A stretch of DNA of 64,000 bases from Hoplostethus atlanticus (taxonomy: Eukaryota > Chordata > Actinopteri > Trachichthyiformes > Trachichthyidae): positions 372,001 to 436,000 of the forward strand of contig JAXDDX010000166.1 of the NCBI GenBank assembly GCA_034670405.1. Reading direction: 5' to 3'. Shown here piece by piece: positions 49,201-61,890 of this stretch (position 1 is its first letter; every line of letters begins with the position of its first letter). The notes below the pieces were generated by a model, which saw only the letters and a program-made list of their open reading frames with translations, made no database searches and was not told the DNA's origin. A program made the position numbers and the translations under genes.

Positions 49201-52200
49201 AGCTGGAGTCATTAAAAGTAAAGTAAAGTAAAAGTAAAGTTATTGGTTGGAGTCAGGACTCATCTTAAAGTTATTTGTTGGGACCAGTGTCTGTTTTATA
49301 AGTCTGTCGAACGTTTGGTAAACTTTAGCCACCATTAGTACAATCGTGTTTGGTTGTTTGGCTGCGCTGTTTGGATGCAAATAGATTGCATCCAATAATA
49401 TATTGGTTAACTGGCTCAACAAAATTGTCAATCCTAGCTTGTCTGCAAGTTGTATTCAATAAGCTTATGGACATGGGCCATAAATAGACCGGCTACAGCA
49501 GAGAGTGTCGCTCACACATCCACATACACAAACACAAGGCACGAAAGTACAATATTACACAGAATTGTTATCATTGAGAAACTAAGTGGAACCGCCTCAG
49601 CTGCCTCTTCCCATTCTGGGTCAGACTCCGGCTCAAACATGTACTCAGTGTCTCAGTGTTGGTTCTGGAGCGGCCGCCATGGTTAGCATGAGCGCTCTGC
49701 TCTCCGCCTCCGCCAGGCGATCGCGTGTAGGTTGTATGTAATGAGCACTGCTCTGATTGGCCGCCTCACGCCGTGAGTGAGGCGGCCAATCAGAGCAGTG
49801 CTCATTACATACAACCTACACGCCCTCAAAACAGCCTGTTCTTTACAATGGAGAAAATGAGAGACTGAAACACACACCACAGAAGCTGGTTTTAGGATTT
49901 TGTTTTATATAGACTTCACAAACGTCTTGTAAAGACCCCCAGGAACAGTTTAAATAGCCCAAAATGAGTAAAATACCGCCCCTTTAATAGATTTCTGTGA
50001 GGTGATAACTTCCATGCCTTCAGAGAATTCGTCAATTTCCTTATTTTTTCCCTGTCTAGAATATACCTCTTACAATCACAGATATTTCAGAAATCCCATG
50101 ACCTGTGGGAAGTGTTATTTGCATTAGCCTTGCTGCCTCCTTCTTTAACTCAAGCCTTTGTTTTCTTTGTCTTCATTTCGACAACCAAGCCACTGATATG
50201 GGAGGTCACAGACAAAATACTAGCCACTGTAAAATGGCAAAGTGAGTCCCTGTAAGACAAGAAACCAATTGAATGCAGAAGGAAACTGACCTTGAGAGCC
50301 TTAAAGGTCTCCATGAATTTGTCCAGCTCCTCAGGAGGCAGGAAGTCACCAATAAAGTGCTTCCCTTTTCCCATTTCTGTCAGAGACTCTGCCCACTCTG
50401 GAGAAATAGAGACAAGCAGCTGTTAACAGCAAGGGTCATGCACCTTTACAACAGCTGGTTATCGAGCATTGACAACTGCTAGTGTTATAGGAGCAAGTCA
50501 AATGAACATGTATCCATACTGATCGTCTGCCTTACCGCGCGTCTTCTCCATTTCCATCTGGCGGAGGCGATGTTCCCAGGTGCCCGCCTGTTGGTCCACG
50601 TCTTCATCGCTGTCATACTCATGCTGGTGGTCTCTTATGGCCTTCTCCCACATCACTTGCATCTCTGCCATTGCACGCTTGTGCTTCATGATCATGTCAA
50701 ACATCTCTTGCATCTATAGAGGGAGTGGGAGAACACAACACACATTTTGATAAGTTAAAGGGGAATGATCCAGAATTTATAATGTGATCTCCCAGAGTCA
50801 TTAAACTGAAATCAGACATAGGGAGTCAAACCAAAGATTTTTAGGTGGGGGTCAGGTATCATTTAAAATATAATAGTGTACTTCCCATCCAAGTATAATG
50901 AATGTACTTTTTTGTACCTCTTGTTGTTCTTTGAGCTGTTTCTTCTGATCATCTGATAGCTCTGTCACTCCTACCAGGCCCTGAGGCTTCCCCTTCTTAT
51001 AGCCAAGACCTCTCAGCTCCTGGGCTGAAACAAACATCACAACGTCATTCTTCTATGGTCATAGAAACATCAAGATATAAGTAAATGAGAGTAACAAGAC
51101 TATTATGGAAGTCCAACAGATGAGGGGTTTAGTGGGTCTGGGAAGAGTTGCATGTACACAGGGCTACATTCCCATTTTATATTTTATGTGGCAGTGTAAG
51201 ATATAGGATGTAGAGTTTATAGCTTATAGTTTATAGTTAGGAATAATGAGATCCAATTGTGGTCTCCCAAGTAGAGAATGTTAAGTCAGTGCATGAGGTC
51301 ATGCAGTTTTACCCTTTTAAGGACAAATTCTACACAATAGTAAAAGTGGAAAAACTGGTTCTCATGAGGAAAACAAAGTAATTTGCAGGGGTAGGAATTA
51401 AGTTTAGAGTTAGTTAGGATTACAGTATATGTTAGTTACGTTTAGGAGTTAGTGACAAGTTAGAGTTTTTATGTTAATCAAGTGCAGTCCCCACAAGGAT
51501 GGAAGATATGTAATATGTATGTGTGTATATGTACAGTATGTATGTAATAACAAGTCCTTGTACCAGAGAGAGAGGGCGTGGCAGGCTCTGCATAATCAAC
51601 CTCCTGAGGGATGATGATGGGAGGAATGGGCAACTCCACTTTGTCATCTTCTGAGCCCCATCGACTCTTTCTCTTCCGTTTGACGGGAGGGGTCGCTGCC
51701 TCCTGACTGTGGGGTAGAGATGTGGAGTTCCCCTGATTGCCTAGGTGGGAGTAGAGGGGAGGTGGAGGCGGAGGAACCCCTGGTAGTGGAGGGGCAGCTG
51801 GTCGCTGGACTCCTATTCCTGACTCTGCTGCTGGTGATGAAGAGCTTGGGGAGGCTGTGGTCTGGCGATACTCCTCCACTTTCTCTTTGTAGAATCGGTA
51901 GGCTGGACTTTGGTTGTCATATAAAAAACTGAGGGGGGGGACATTGGGTATTCGGTGCAATGTGGATTACAAAGCAAAATCTATCAAATGAAATTAGGCT
52001 TTCAGGAAAACTCACACAACTGGAAAGATCAGGAAACAAAATACTGCCAAGTACGGACAGCGACTGACCTGAATGCAGGGTTGTCTCGGTTGTGCTCGGC
52101 AGCGATGGCTTCCACCTCAGGGCCACCCTCAGCCACAAACTTGGCCAGCTTCTCAGCCACCTGCTGGGTTTCCTCGTCCACTGGGGGGGAGACTTTAAGC

Positions 52201-54930
52201 AGCCTATCAGTACTGCGCTCAACTCACACTCTACTACTGTACCGTACTCAACTGGCCCTCACACACCACCAGTCTAGAGCCAGTAGGGGATAAGAAGAGG
52301 AAGGAGGAGCAGGGGACAGGGGTGGTGAATGGGGAACTGCATGGATGTGAAGCTTCTACTATAACAAATGGACAGCATAATGCCCACAGAGGCTCCAACA
52401 TATTTATACTATGCAACTTTTATAATCTATGATTAGTAATTAATATGTGTGATTTGAAATAAGAAAACATACTAAATCTTAATAGGCTTCTCATGCAAAC
52501 AGGTGCAACTTAGGGGTGGGCAATATGGACCATTCCTTTTTCTTTTTCACATATTATCACTTCACAATATGCATGACAATATTTTTTAATTCTGCTGAAG
52601 TACAACCCAACTAGTAACAGCACACCACTCCATTTGCAGCCTTTAAAGGAAGTAAGCAGTTTTAACCGTTCTTTTGAGTGCTTCTTTTTAAGATGTCCAT
52701 CACGCTAGTTGAGCTAATTCTGTCACTACAAACTACAAATGACAGTGCTTTGAGCAGTGTCACAATTAGCAAATCAAGAGCAGCTCCAAATTACGGAGGT
52801 GGAGCATGCTACACTCAAACTAATCTCATGCCCCCTCTGGTTGTAATATGAGATTTCCAACACAGGAAAACAGGGAAATATCAACCATAGTAAACTACCA
52901 CACATGACACAATGGAATGTATATATGCGGGATGGGTTGAAGGCAAGTTACACAGTGACTTGGGTGAAAGCAACAAATGGATATAGCAAAAGTTATGAAT
53001 GGAAATTACATGTGGATTGTCAGCTACTATAATATATCACAATGTCCATGGATGTCCCGGTAAAATATTGTGACAAACTTTGAACTGGTGACGATGTAAG
53101 ATTGTCACCTTGCCCACCCCTAGTACAAATATAGTTTTGTAATTCTGAGAGAGCCTGTGAGAGAAATAGAAAAAGACAGAGTGAGAGAATAGGTAATCTT
53201 ACCATTATTTGATGCTTTTTCAGATTTTGGCAAATTCTTTCTGAATTCTGCAACTCTCTTTCTGTAGTAGAGATAATCTCTGCTGTTCTTATCGTACAAA
53301 AACCTGAAATGCAATGGTGACAGGTGACAACAGATGAGTTTGAAAATATTGTCAGAGTAAAACAAACCTATACGGGTAGATAAATTGTCGTTCAGACTTA
53401 CGAGAAAACGGGATTGTCCTTATAGTCCTCCTTGGCCTTTCTCTCTAGCTCAGGTCCCCCCTCTGCCACAAATGAAGCCATCTTGTCCAGAATGAGTCTG
53501 GTGTCTGAGTCCTCTGGGGAAGAGACTTTAAGCAGGCTATGAGTACATTTACTCTATGTATACCTACGACAAAATTCCAGTCACACTGGAGTACATAACG
53601 GAGACACTGAGGCGTCCAGGCCACAGGAGTTATCCAGGGTCACTCTGTAAAACACAGGTCTAGAATTACCTTTCATCTCTAAGAAACTGGAGTCATCAGC
53701 CTCTTCTTCCTCATCTTCACCATCTGGAGAACAAAATACACTGGGCCTCTGGCTGAGAACAGGGTTCTTCTTGGACTGGGAGTAGTTCTTGAACTGACTA
53801 AGCATGCTACTGATTCCAAGGCCAGGCCGCTTGCCTACGAGGATGCTCTTTTTATGCAGTGAGTTTCCTCCTGATGATGGACTTTTGGTTTCACTCGTGG
53901 AACCTAGAAAGGACATAAGATGGATAATATTAATAAAGTGTTGTACTCAGGGTAGGAAATTAACACTAGCCATCAGCTAAATGCCATTAGTTTCTTACTG
54001 TGGGTGGTAAGGTGCTTACTCCACCAGCCAATTTAGCAGCTAAACAGCCATTGTTAAGATATCATGTTCTAAATATAAAAATATATTTGCCTGGTCAAAT
54101 AAAGACAGTGGCCAGGGAATGGAATTACCCAGCCACTGTGGCATGTGGACAAAAAACAGTTAGCGCCCTAGTTGTAGTACTTTTATTAACCATATGAGAA
54201 AAGTATAACTGGAATCTTTTAGTCAGAATTGTGCGAATTAAGGCACTAACCAGAGATGGGTTTCTCCTTCTGCAACTTCATGAACTGTTGAAAGAAGCTC
54301 CCATCATTTACAAACTTGTTTGAGGAGGTTCCTTGGGGACTGGGGCAACTATTCGGATAAGAAAGGGGGAAAAAAATACAATACAATACTCATTTTATTT
54401 CAAATTATCTAGTGTGATACATACCCATGAGAATATGAGAATATGGCGACTTCCATGAAGAGTGTGAAACAACGCAATGCCCTCACACTAAAAAAAATAC
54501 TGATTGGTAATAATTGGCATTATTATACAATGCCATTCTGAGATGTTTATGTATCTGTGGCATATAGCAGAACCATGGACATATTGTTACCTTTGTGGCA
54601 AGGGCTTGCTAGGGGTTTGCACGTTCTTTTTTGCTTGCTCTGCCAACTTGGCCTCAATCTCCTTCTTCTTCTGAGCTATAAGCTCCTCTTGACGGAGAAT
54701 GTTCAAACTCATTTTGTTCTTCTGTGCTTTGACAGACTTGGACTTCCAGCCTCCTCGTCCTGCAAAAGCATTGAAATATAATGTAGGGATAAAAATAAGC
54801 ATGCTATGCAGTAGTGAGGACTTCAACGTACTGTGAAATCTGCCCCGTTGTCAGATATTTCTGAAGCGTTTAAATGAACGTATATTTAAAGGCATTCATA
54901 TGTATTTACAGAGAGAGAGAGAGAGAGAGA

Positions 54931-54976
<46 letters not shown>

Positions 54977-55368
54977 TTCAGTAACGTTACTTTCTATCAA
55001 GTCAAAATTGAAGCACAGCAAGCTCTTAGGAACAACAGTAGCAATAACTGACTCTCTGAACTGTAAGTTACACTGAGAAACTGAGAAAACGAGACATTCA
55101 AGTTAGCAGGCCTGAAAACCACATAGTTAATAAAGCCTTTATAAAGCTTGAATATATACTATACTATCCTAATGGCCTTCTTTGCTACTTTGCTTTTAGA
55201 TGGCTAACGTTACACTGCTTATCCCAACAACGGTCTATTAAATTGGCTTAAGGCAGCTAGCTGCTAACTTAGCTAGCGTTACGTTAACTGTTATCTAAAT
55301 TCAGGGCAACTGCTCTACGTACACAATCCAAAACACAGTGACTTAGTACCTGCATCGCTAGACTCCAT
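46228..55368 (-). CDS. sugp1: SURP and G-patch domain protein 1 (splicing factor 4), 14 exons
   Basis: SUGP1 is a nuclear splicing factor that works with SF3B1 and DHX15 in branch-site choice (family knowledge). Minus-strand exons are 55368-55350, 54759-54591, 54348-54251, 53903-53670, 53513-53402, 53303-53203, 52180-52069, 51928-51564, 51024-50918, 50713-50536, 50397-50291, 47578-47433, 46644-46515 and 46254-46228; all phases join to 634 residues, close to human (645). The N-terminal [20 protein letters not shown] block is conserved. Two SURP modules follow ([20 protein letters not shown] with [37 protein letters not shown] with [20 protein letters not shown]). A basic KRKRKSRWG nuclear signal comes next, and the G-patch ([20 protein letters not shown]) lies near residues 550-600. 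The protein ends NNPRRPYY as in mammals. The first coding exon holds only six whole codons. Confidence 0.95.
48538..48787. mobile_element. Nested 250-bp MITE
   Basis: Terminal repeats of about 26 bp (GGTGCATTCCATTGTACTCGG on the left; the right end matches in reverse with one mismatch within the shared core) bound a 250-bp non-coding segment inside the larger element. The GCATTCCA-CTCGGAAA motif is familiar from fish MITEs. Confidence 0.6.
49723..49823. repeat. Perfect 47-bp inverted repeat with 7-base loop
   Basis: Bases 49723-49769 are the exact reverse complement of 49777-49823; the loop is GCCGTGA. The arms include CTGATTGGCCGCC, so CCAAT motifs face each other. Confidence 0.97.
52511..53122. 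mobile_element. Terminal-inverted-repeat element in sugp1 intron 6
   Basis: The left end TAGGGGTGGGCAATATGG and the right end TTGCCCACCCCTA are inverted copies over about 14 bp, a known type of dispersed fish element. The 612-bp interior has no ORF. Confidence 0.65.
54910..54972. repeat. Compound GA/CA microsatellite in sugp1 intron 1
   Basis: About 11 GA units run directly into about 20 CA units. Confidence 0.95.
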
Positions 55369-55617
55369 AGTCGTAGCAGTAAGAATAATTCATCTGCAGA
55401 AACAATGCTAGCGATCGTGCATATATATATATATATATACTAAAAGGCCTCTTTCAGATGTCGTATGTTAGCTAGCTGGTTTGCTAACGTTAAGTTGGTA
55501 CTGGTATGTTTCCGTTTCCTCCTCTTCGTTTCCGCTGCCACTATTCAGCTTTTGTTGTTGTCCCTTGTTGCTACCCGTCCGTACCGTAACAACTAGGCTA
55601 GTTTTACTCACGTAGAA
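55369..55617. promoter_or_regulatory. Divergent promoter shared by sugp1 and rnf126
   Basis: Only 249 bp separate the sugp1 ATG (minus) from the rnf126 ATG (plus). The interval must contain both start sites unless the genes use unseen 5' exons. It includes a TA run at 55424-55439 and no TATA-box arrangement that favours one direction. Confidence 0.7.
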
Positions 55618-58600
55618 ATGGCTGAAGCTCCCCCACGGCCCTGCCGGTTTTTTTGTCACCGATGTTCAGCAGAGATCAGTCCGCGTTTACCGGTAAGGAC
55701 CCAATGACATTTTGCTTCTGGACTACCTACTCCAAGACTGGGAAAATATCATGGCGTTTATGATTGTGTTTGTGGTGGTGCAGAGCCAGTCACATCGACA
55801 AACTGCCGCTAAGCTACGCTAAATAGCCAATGTTAGACTATATGTGAAAACGATTTTGACAGTCTAATCGCGAAGTTGGCGGGTAAGCTAACGTTATTTG
55901 ATCATTCGGCTTGTTTGGGTGTATGTGTGTTATGGCTTGACTGGATACTGGATAGCGAGCTCACCAAGGAGGTTATATAACTAACGTTAACTTATTTGAC
56001 TTCTCTCATCGTGGCTAGCCGTTAACGTTAGCAAGCTAGCCAACCCCAATTAGCATAGTGAAATTTCAATTCTTGTCATCTGTCAGTGGGTGAGAGCGAA
56101 GTTTTGTTTATGATTTGATTAATAAACCTTGCAGGGTTTGCCACCAGGTTCTTGGTCCGCATCACAAAAGAATTAAAACGTCCACAAAATCGCTTTTAAC
56201 AGACTAAACCCAGTATCTTGTGTAACGTTACTGTTGCAACAACAGCCTGCCTGCTACCATGTTCTGCCGTTAAGCCATTCATGGGAAGCTTCTTGAATTT
56301 TACAGTAACAGTTACCTTTCAAATAGTTATCTATCTGTATGACAGGGCATTGTCAAGAGGTGAGCTTATTCAACGATGTGTTCACAAATGTCTTATTCAC
56401 AGTACGTGACCCACACACTGACTGTTCATGAGACATCTGTGAACGGCAGGTAGCGGTATACCCTTAAATTCTTCACAAAACTCAGAATATTATGTTTTTA
56501 ATACAGACTTAAAGGTATGACATTGTATACATGATAGACAGCCCATATGAGCTACATATCAGATATTCATATTTATGTTTTCACTGTAGGATTATACCTG
56601 TCCTCGTTGTGAATCTGGCTTCATTGAGGAACTGCCCGATGAAAGAAGGTAAAGTGCCTTGTGTGGCTCATGTATTTTGACTGATTTTGTGTTGAGTTAA
56701 CATGGACTACAGAAGCTTTGATTTTCACGTGCTTCACCTTGCCTCCATACAGTACTGAAAATGGGTCCACAGCCTCCACCAGTGATCAGAACCGGCCAAC
56801 CTTTGAGGTCAGTGGAAGTTGTTAGATAAGTCAAGAGGAACCAAGAAAGTGTTTTACACCTTGCACCACGAGTGACATTGTCTTTTCCTTTCCTGCCAGA
56901 ACATGGACCACCAGCACTTGTTCACGTTTCCCCCTGGGTACGGCCAGTTTGCCCTGGGGATCTTCGATGAGAACTTTGACCTTCGAGCAGGGCTGCCTAC
57001 AGAAGACAACCGGGAGACAGAGAATAGGAGAGAACGGGAGATGGCGTCAAGGCAACGGTACAGTGCGCGGCAACCACGGGGTCGACATGTCCCTCGACGG
57101 CAGGGTACACGCCATGAAGGAGTTCCCACATTAGAGGGGTGAGGTGTGGTGTGTGTGTGTGTGTGTGTGTGTGTGGGGGTGTGGGGGTGGGGGTGTGTGT
57201 GTGGGGGTGTGTGGTGTGTGTGTGGGTGTGGTGGGTGTGTGGGTGGGTGTTCTGGGACACCAGAAGCACCGTTAAACCATCTGGAGGTGTTGTGAGCCTA
57301 AACAAAATATCTTGGTTGGGATGTCCCACTTGAAAAACCCAGCAATATGTTTGCTCTCACAGTCCTCTTTCCCCTTCAGTCTCAAAGTTAGGTTTCTACA
57401 TAGGCACCCACCCTAAATCACACAAAGGATAGTTGTACGGATAGTTTACCAGTACACACGCGGTGTCTGTAAATAGCTGTCTGATTACATTTCTGATTTA
57501 CATCAGTGACATTGAACCACAGCCAATTTCTATTTTATAACATCATTGTATTTACTTACAACTTAAATATACTGAAATATAATGCCACATTTTAACATTG
57601 GTGTGAGTGTTATTACTATAAACTACTAGTTTTTAGGTTATGAGTGAGTGTGATATGGTCAAGAATCTCACACTCTAATTTACAGTCAGAGACAAATAAA
57701 TTAGAAATTAAAGTCAGCTTCTTTTGCACGAGTAAAGCATTCTTCACATGTTATAATAGAAAATAGTCTTGGCAACATTTATGCCAGTGGTGGACTATGG
57801 GGATATTATCTGTTTGCATGCAGCAGATCATATTTATATCTAGCTGCTGCTTATACTCAAAGATGCTGTTAATAATTGTGCCACATTATTAAGAGTGATA
57901 GATTACACATGTATCTCCGAGAACTGCCTCAGAAGATAGGTTGATTATTTCTTGGTATGTGGAAAGATACATTAATTTTATTATTACCTCACTCGTAGTA
58001 TAGAACAGCAAATTGTCAAATTTACTACTTATTGAAATCTTCCAAGTTCTGTGTCCCCACAGAACTTGTAACATGTACATAGCTTTTTTGCAGCTACCAA
58101 CTCATTCCATGTACACAATTTAGATACACTGAAGGGTTGACAAAAAAATAGTTTATCTTTTGTCATGTATCCTTTTGATTGTTTCTTTTGTCATTTTATT
58201 GAAATTAATCTTGTCTTTTGCAGTATTGCACTATCATCAACTTTGTTTTGGGCGTTGGGCTCCCTTGTAAAAAGGAACCTTATTCTCAGTAGGTTTTCCT
58301 TCTATTGGTGAATTCAATTTGATCCGGGGAATACTTGCTGAAAGTGACTGATGTTTTCCCCTATACAGAATTATCCAACAGCTAGTCAACGGAATCATAG
58401 CACCTACAGCCATGCCAAACATTGGGATGGGACCGTGGTATGTATACGCCACTAAACGTTGTCTGACCTTTCGGTTCACGTTAGATAAATCACATTTAGT
58501 AGTAGAGAAATGTTCTTTTTGCTGACCACCTTCTTTTTTGTAGGGGTATGCTGCATTCCAATCCAATGGATTATGCCTGGGGTGCCAATGGACTTGATGC

Positions 58601-58977
58601 TATCATTACACAGGTACACACAGAAGTCTTCTTTACACTTTACACTACACCATTGGAGATGAAACTGCAGACCAGTTAGTTGGCAAACAGTGGCAAAGAG
58701 GGCTTGGATCAGAGCTCTGGGAACAGTGCTGACATCTATGAATCCCTTATTTATTTATTTATTTTATAACAGCATATTGTTCTCAAAGCAATTTAGTACT
58801 TATACTGTATATCATTGATAATTGCTGTCCTTGCTTCTTTCCATTGCAGTTATTGAACCAATTTGAAAACACGGGTCCTCCCCCTGCAGACAGAGAAAGG
58901 ATAAAGAGTTTACCCACCATCACCATCACAGAAGAACACGTGGGTGAGTCCTCTTGTCTCTCTCAAACTCATACTTA

Positions 58978-59032
<55 letters not shown>

Positions 59033-59489
59033 ATTTTGGTCTGAATTTGCCTTGTGTTTGAGCAGGTGCTGGTTTAGAGTGCCCTGTGTGCAAAGAAGAC
59101 TACAGTGTCGGGGAGAATGTTAGACAACTGCCATGCAATCATTTGTTTCACAATGACTGTATAGTACCGTGGCTGGAACAGGTATGGTCCATCTTGTGTA
59201 TCTGTACTTGATCTGTAGCAGATTTGGATACCGATGTCCTTCCCAGAACAATCTGTTGTAAACATTTCTTAGATTTGCTGATGGTGAACTGAATTTGAGC
59301 TCTTACGCAACTCTTGTTTACCCTTCCCTCCCATAGCACGACACATGTCCTGTGTGCCGAAAGAGTCTTAGTGGACAGAACACAGCCACAGACCCACCAG
59401 GGTTATCAGGAATGAACTTCTCTCCGTCCTCCTCATCCTCTTCCTCCCCCAGCTCACCTAGCAATGAGAATGCTGCCAGCAACTCGTAG
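55618..59489 (+). CDS. rnf126: E3 ubiquitin-protein ligase RNF126, 9 exons
   Basis: RNF126 is a cytosolic RING-H2 ligase that, with BAG6, ubiquitinates mislocalised hydrophobic proteins and other clients (family knowledge). Exons are 55618-55692, 56590-56648, 56753-56807, 56900-57138, 58369-58437, 58544-58613, 58850-58943, 59066-59181 and 59337-59489, giving 309 residues, about the mammalian length. The N-terminal zinc finger has Cys pairs C13-C16 and C29-C32. The middle holds the [20 protein letters not shown] segment typical of RNF126/RNF115. The RING spans 226-266, with C226, C229, C244, H246, H249, C252, C263 and C266 all present. The tail is Ser-rich. The start ATG opens the most N-terminal conserved block, [16 protein letters not shown]. 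Confidence 0.96.
57143..57250 (+). repeat. GT/GGGGGT repeat in rnf126 intron 4
   Basis: A GT run turns into a G-rich array with G5 tracts at 57175, 57183, 57189 and 57203. It starts 4 bp after the donor GT of exon 4. Confidence 0.95.
58979..59029. repeat. CA microsatellite in rnf126 intron 7
   Basis: About 25 AC units between exons 7 and 8, ending 36 bp before the exon 8 start. Confidence 0.95.
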
Positions 59490-60615
59490 AGCTTCACCGT
59501 CACCACCACCTTTCATCAGAAAACTTCACACAGCTGTCACACCCCTACTCTACAGCTGAGTCCAAGGCAGTTGCCTGTCTCATCCCTAGGGGCTGATTTG
59601 AGTCAAGAGGTGAACTATTAAATCCATTACAGACTATTAGTTATTTTCATCTTTTCCCCCAGGAACTTCATGAAAATCATCATTCCTCCCCCTGTGCTGA
59701 ATGGATGCTGGGTGGATACGGGCACAGCTCCTGCTGCTGTTGTTAAGGAGTATGTGAGGAGGTGGGATGGGACAGTGTTTAAGGAGGATCCAAAAAGGCT
59801 GTGAATAATGATAATAATAATATGAATGGGATTATTACCAGAACTGGAGTTTGAGCCAGAGTGGACTGGTGTTTGATGGAGACGTGTCATGGTTGAGACA
59901 CACATTTTATATTTAAAAAACAAAGTGTTCTTTTTTAAAAATCACCTGTGGTGGTGCAGACTTCATGCTGAATCGGAGTACGTAGATGTGTACATAGATT
60001 ATTAATTTTTCACACAGAAAATGGTCAGCCACTGTACAGCCAATGGAGCCAACGGAAACCGTGTGGAGAGAAAACTACACATCTGAGTTTTATTTATTTC
60101 CACCTGTGTTTTTTTTTTTTTTTTTTAAATTTGCACAACATTCTGTTTGATGTTAAGAATGTGAATTTGGATAAACTACTGAACAAAAACAATCCACAGT
60201 TTTGCATTGAATAAGTCATTTCAGGCTTGGTTTTTGTTTTCAGGGTTAGGGTTAGGGTTCTTTTCAGTTTATTAGAATTTGATCCGAAGTTTTTGGTATA
60301 TCTTGAAAAGGTAAAGATGTCATCAGTGGACAGATTTTCACTCCGTTTCCTCATTGAAAATTCCATAAGCCTACTTATTTATTGGACCATTTATCTGGAC
60401 ATAAATTGAGCAAAGTTTTAAAGAACTTCCAACGGTGATCTCCCTTTAAAAAATAAAAAATAAAAATAAAAAAAGTAAATAAAATAAAAAGCCAATGGAT
60501 CATTCTACGTCTAGGGAACTGGCCAAATGTGTTTCAAAATACAAATGTTTCAAACATAATTTTAAGTTACTTGTTTTATTTTGTAAAATCACAATAAAAT
60601 GCTTAAGCAAGAAGA
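59490..60615 (+). other. rnf126: rnf126 3' UTR
   Basis: About 1.1 kb after the stop, with T-rich and A-rich runs and a three-unit telomere-type repeat at 60242-60259, ending after the AATAAA at 60593. Confidence 0.6.
60593..60598 (+). terminator. rnf126: Poly(A) signal of rnf126
   Basis: AATAAA on the plus strand. Earlier A-rich stretches near 60450-60490 also contain AATAAA-like text, so a shorter transcript is possible. Confidence 0.5.
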
Positions 60616-61794
60616 AGAGTTTTCTGATGATTATGCATAGTTACAGTAACAGGAACTATAAGCATACTGAGGAGACCATTGATTTGTAATGGAGTTGCAT
60701 ATCAATGGTCTCATCAACATCATATACAATTAAAACCACCACAAGACTAGTGTGAAACTGTTTTTATGTTTAATTTGAATAGTTTCCCTGTCAAATCCAC
60801 ATCACTTCCGAACAAAGCTATTTAACAAAGATTGTAATGTAAAATCTCCGAAATCTGACTTTAAACTCAGAACTCAAATACATTTTTCACATGTGGCCCT
60901 AAGAGAAAAACTAACTTAGGAAACATGTTGGCCTCAGCCAAATCACTCTGTTGATATTTGCAACATTGGTCTTGATTTGTGGCTGTGGCCTTGAGAAAAA
61001 AAGGGATGAAATTCAAAGGTATTTCACGGCCCCAAAGTACCTCCCTAAGAGACTGCATGGCGTTCTTATACTTATGAAGCATTTGGGCCACTGAAGTATA
61101 CTACACTTTGAATTATTTGACAGATCTTCATAGCTGTCACAGTAAGCCAAGAAAGTGCAAGCAAGATTTGGTCACTTTCTCACTCAAATCTAGGGAAAGA
61201 ATGTACAAAAAAAAATGACATGGTCCCAAAATTGCCAATGCAAATGGATGAGGTGTTACCACATATTTTTGATATAAAAATCGGTTGGGATATGTTTAAT
61301 GGCACATTTACATGACCTTGTTGGACAGAGCCACTGGTTTATTTCTCTTCATATTGTTTTTATTCGTACTACTAGCTCAGGACATTTGTGTGTTTGTTCC
61401 TCCCCTTTATATCAGCCCAAACTCATTCTGATCTCATTTAAAGCCTCCGTATCTTTCTCTGTGTGTCTCCATAGATAAAAGCGAAATACTACCCCTGGTG
61501 TCATGGAGAAATTTGATTACTCTCCTAATGAGGACAGTGGAAGAAAATGGCATGTGTTACTGAAGACCTTACTGACATTCCAGCTCAGATTTCCATATTT
61601 GTTATTAAGCTTTGACCTGAGTCTTTCCAGAGTCTTCATACTGTAATGCTTGTCTTGAGTGAAGTTTGTTAACTTAAGTCAGTCTTTATTTCTTTTTATC
61701 TCTTGGCCTTTTGTGGGAATTAATTGAGAGCATCACACTAGTGCATCATTTAACTGAAGCTTGTTGCTGTTGTTGGTAGAGAGACAGAGATGGA

Positions 61795-61890
61795 GAGAAT
61801 GAAGGAGGGAGGGGAGAGAGAGATGAAGAGAGTGAAGGAGGGAGGGGGAGAGAGATGAAGAGAGTGAAGGAGGGAGGGGGAGAGAGATAT
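61795..61890. repeat. Purine-rich minisatellite, about three units
   Basis: A unit of about 34 bp built on GTGAAGGAGGGAGGGG and GAGAGAGATGAAGA repeats nearly three times. One strand is almost wholly purine. Confidence 0.85.

Larger units (their letters stand above)
48232..49987. mobile_element. T2/Kolobok-like non-autonomous transposon in sugp1 intron 11
   Basis: Both ends read TTAAAGG inward (TTAAAGGTCCC on the left; TTAAAGGGGCGG reversed on the right), with TTAA at each edge. This is the terminal pattern described for T2 MITEs of the Kolobok group. The 1.76-kb body has no transposase and contains a nested element and a long hairpin. Confidence 0.6.

Noticed and set aside
60242-60259. Chromosome end
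   Set aside because: Only three telomere-type units occur, inside a gene's UTR and with unique sequence on both sides.
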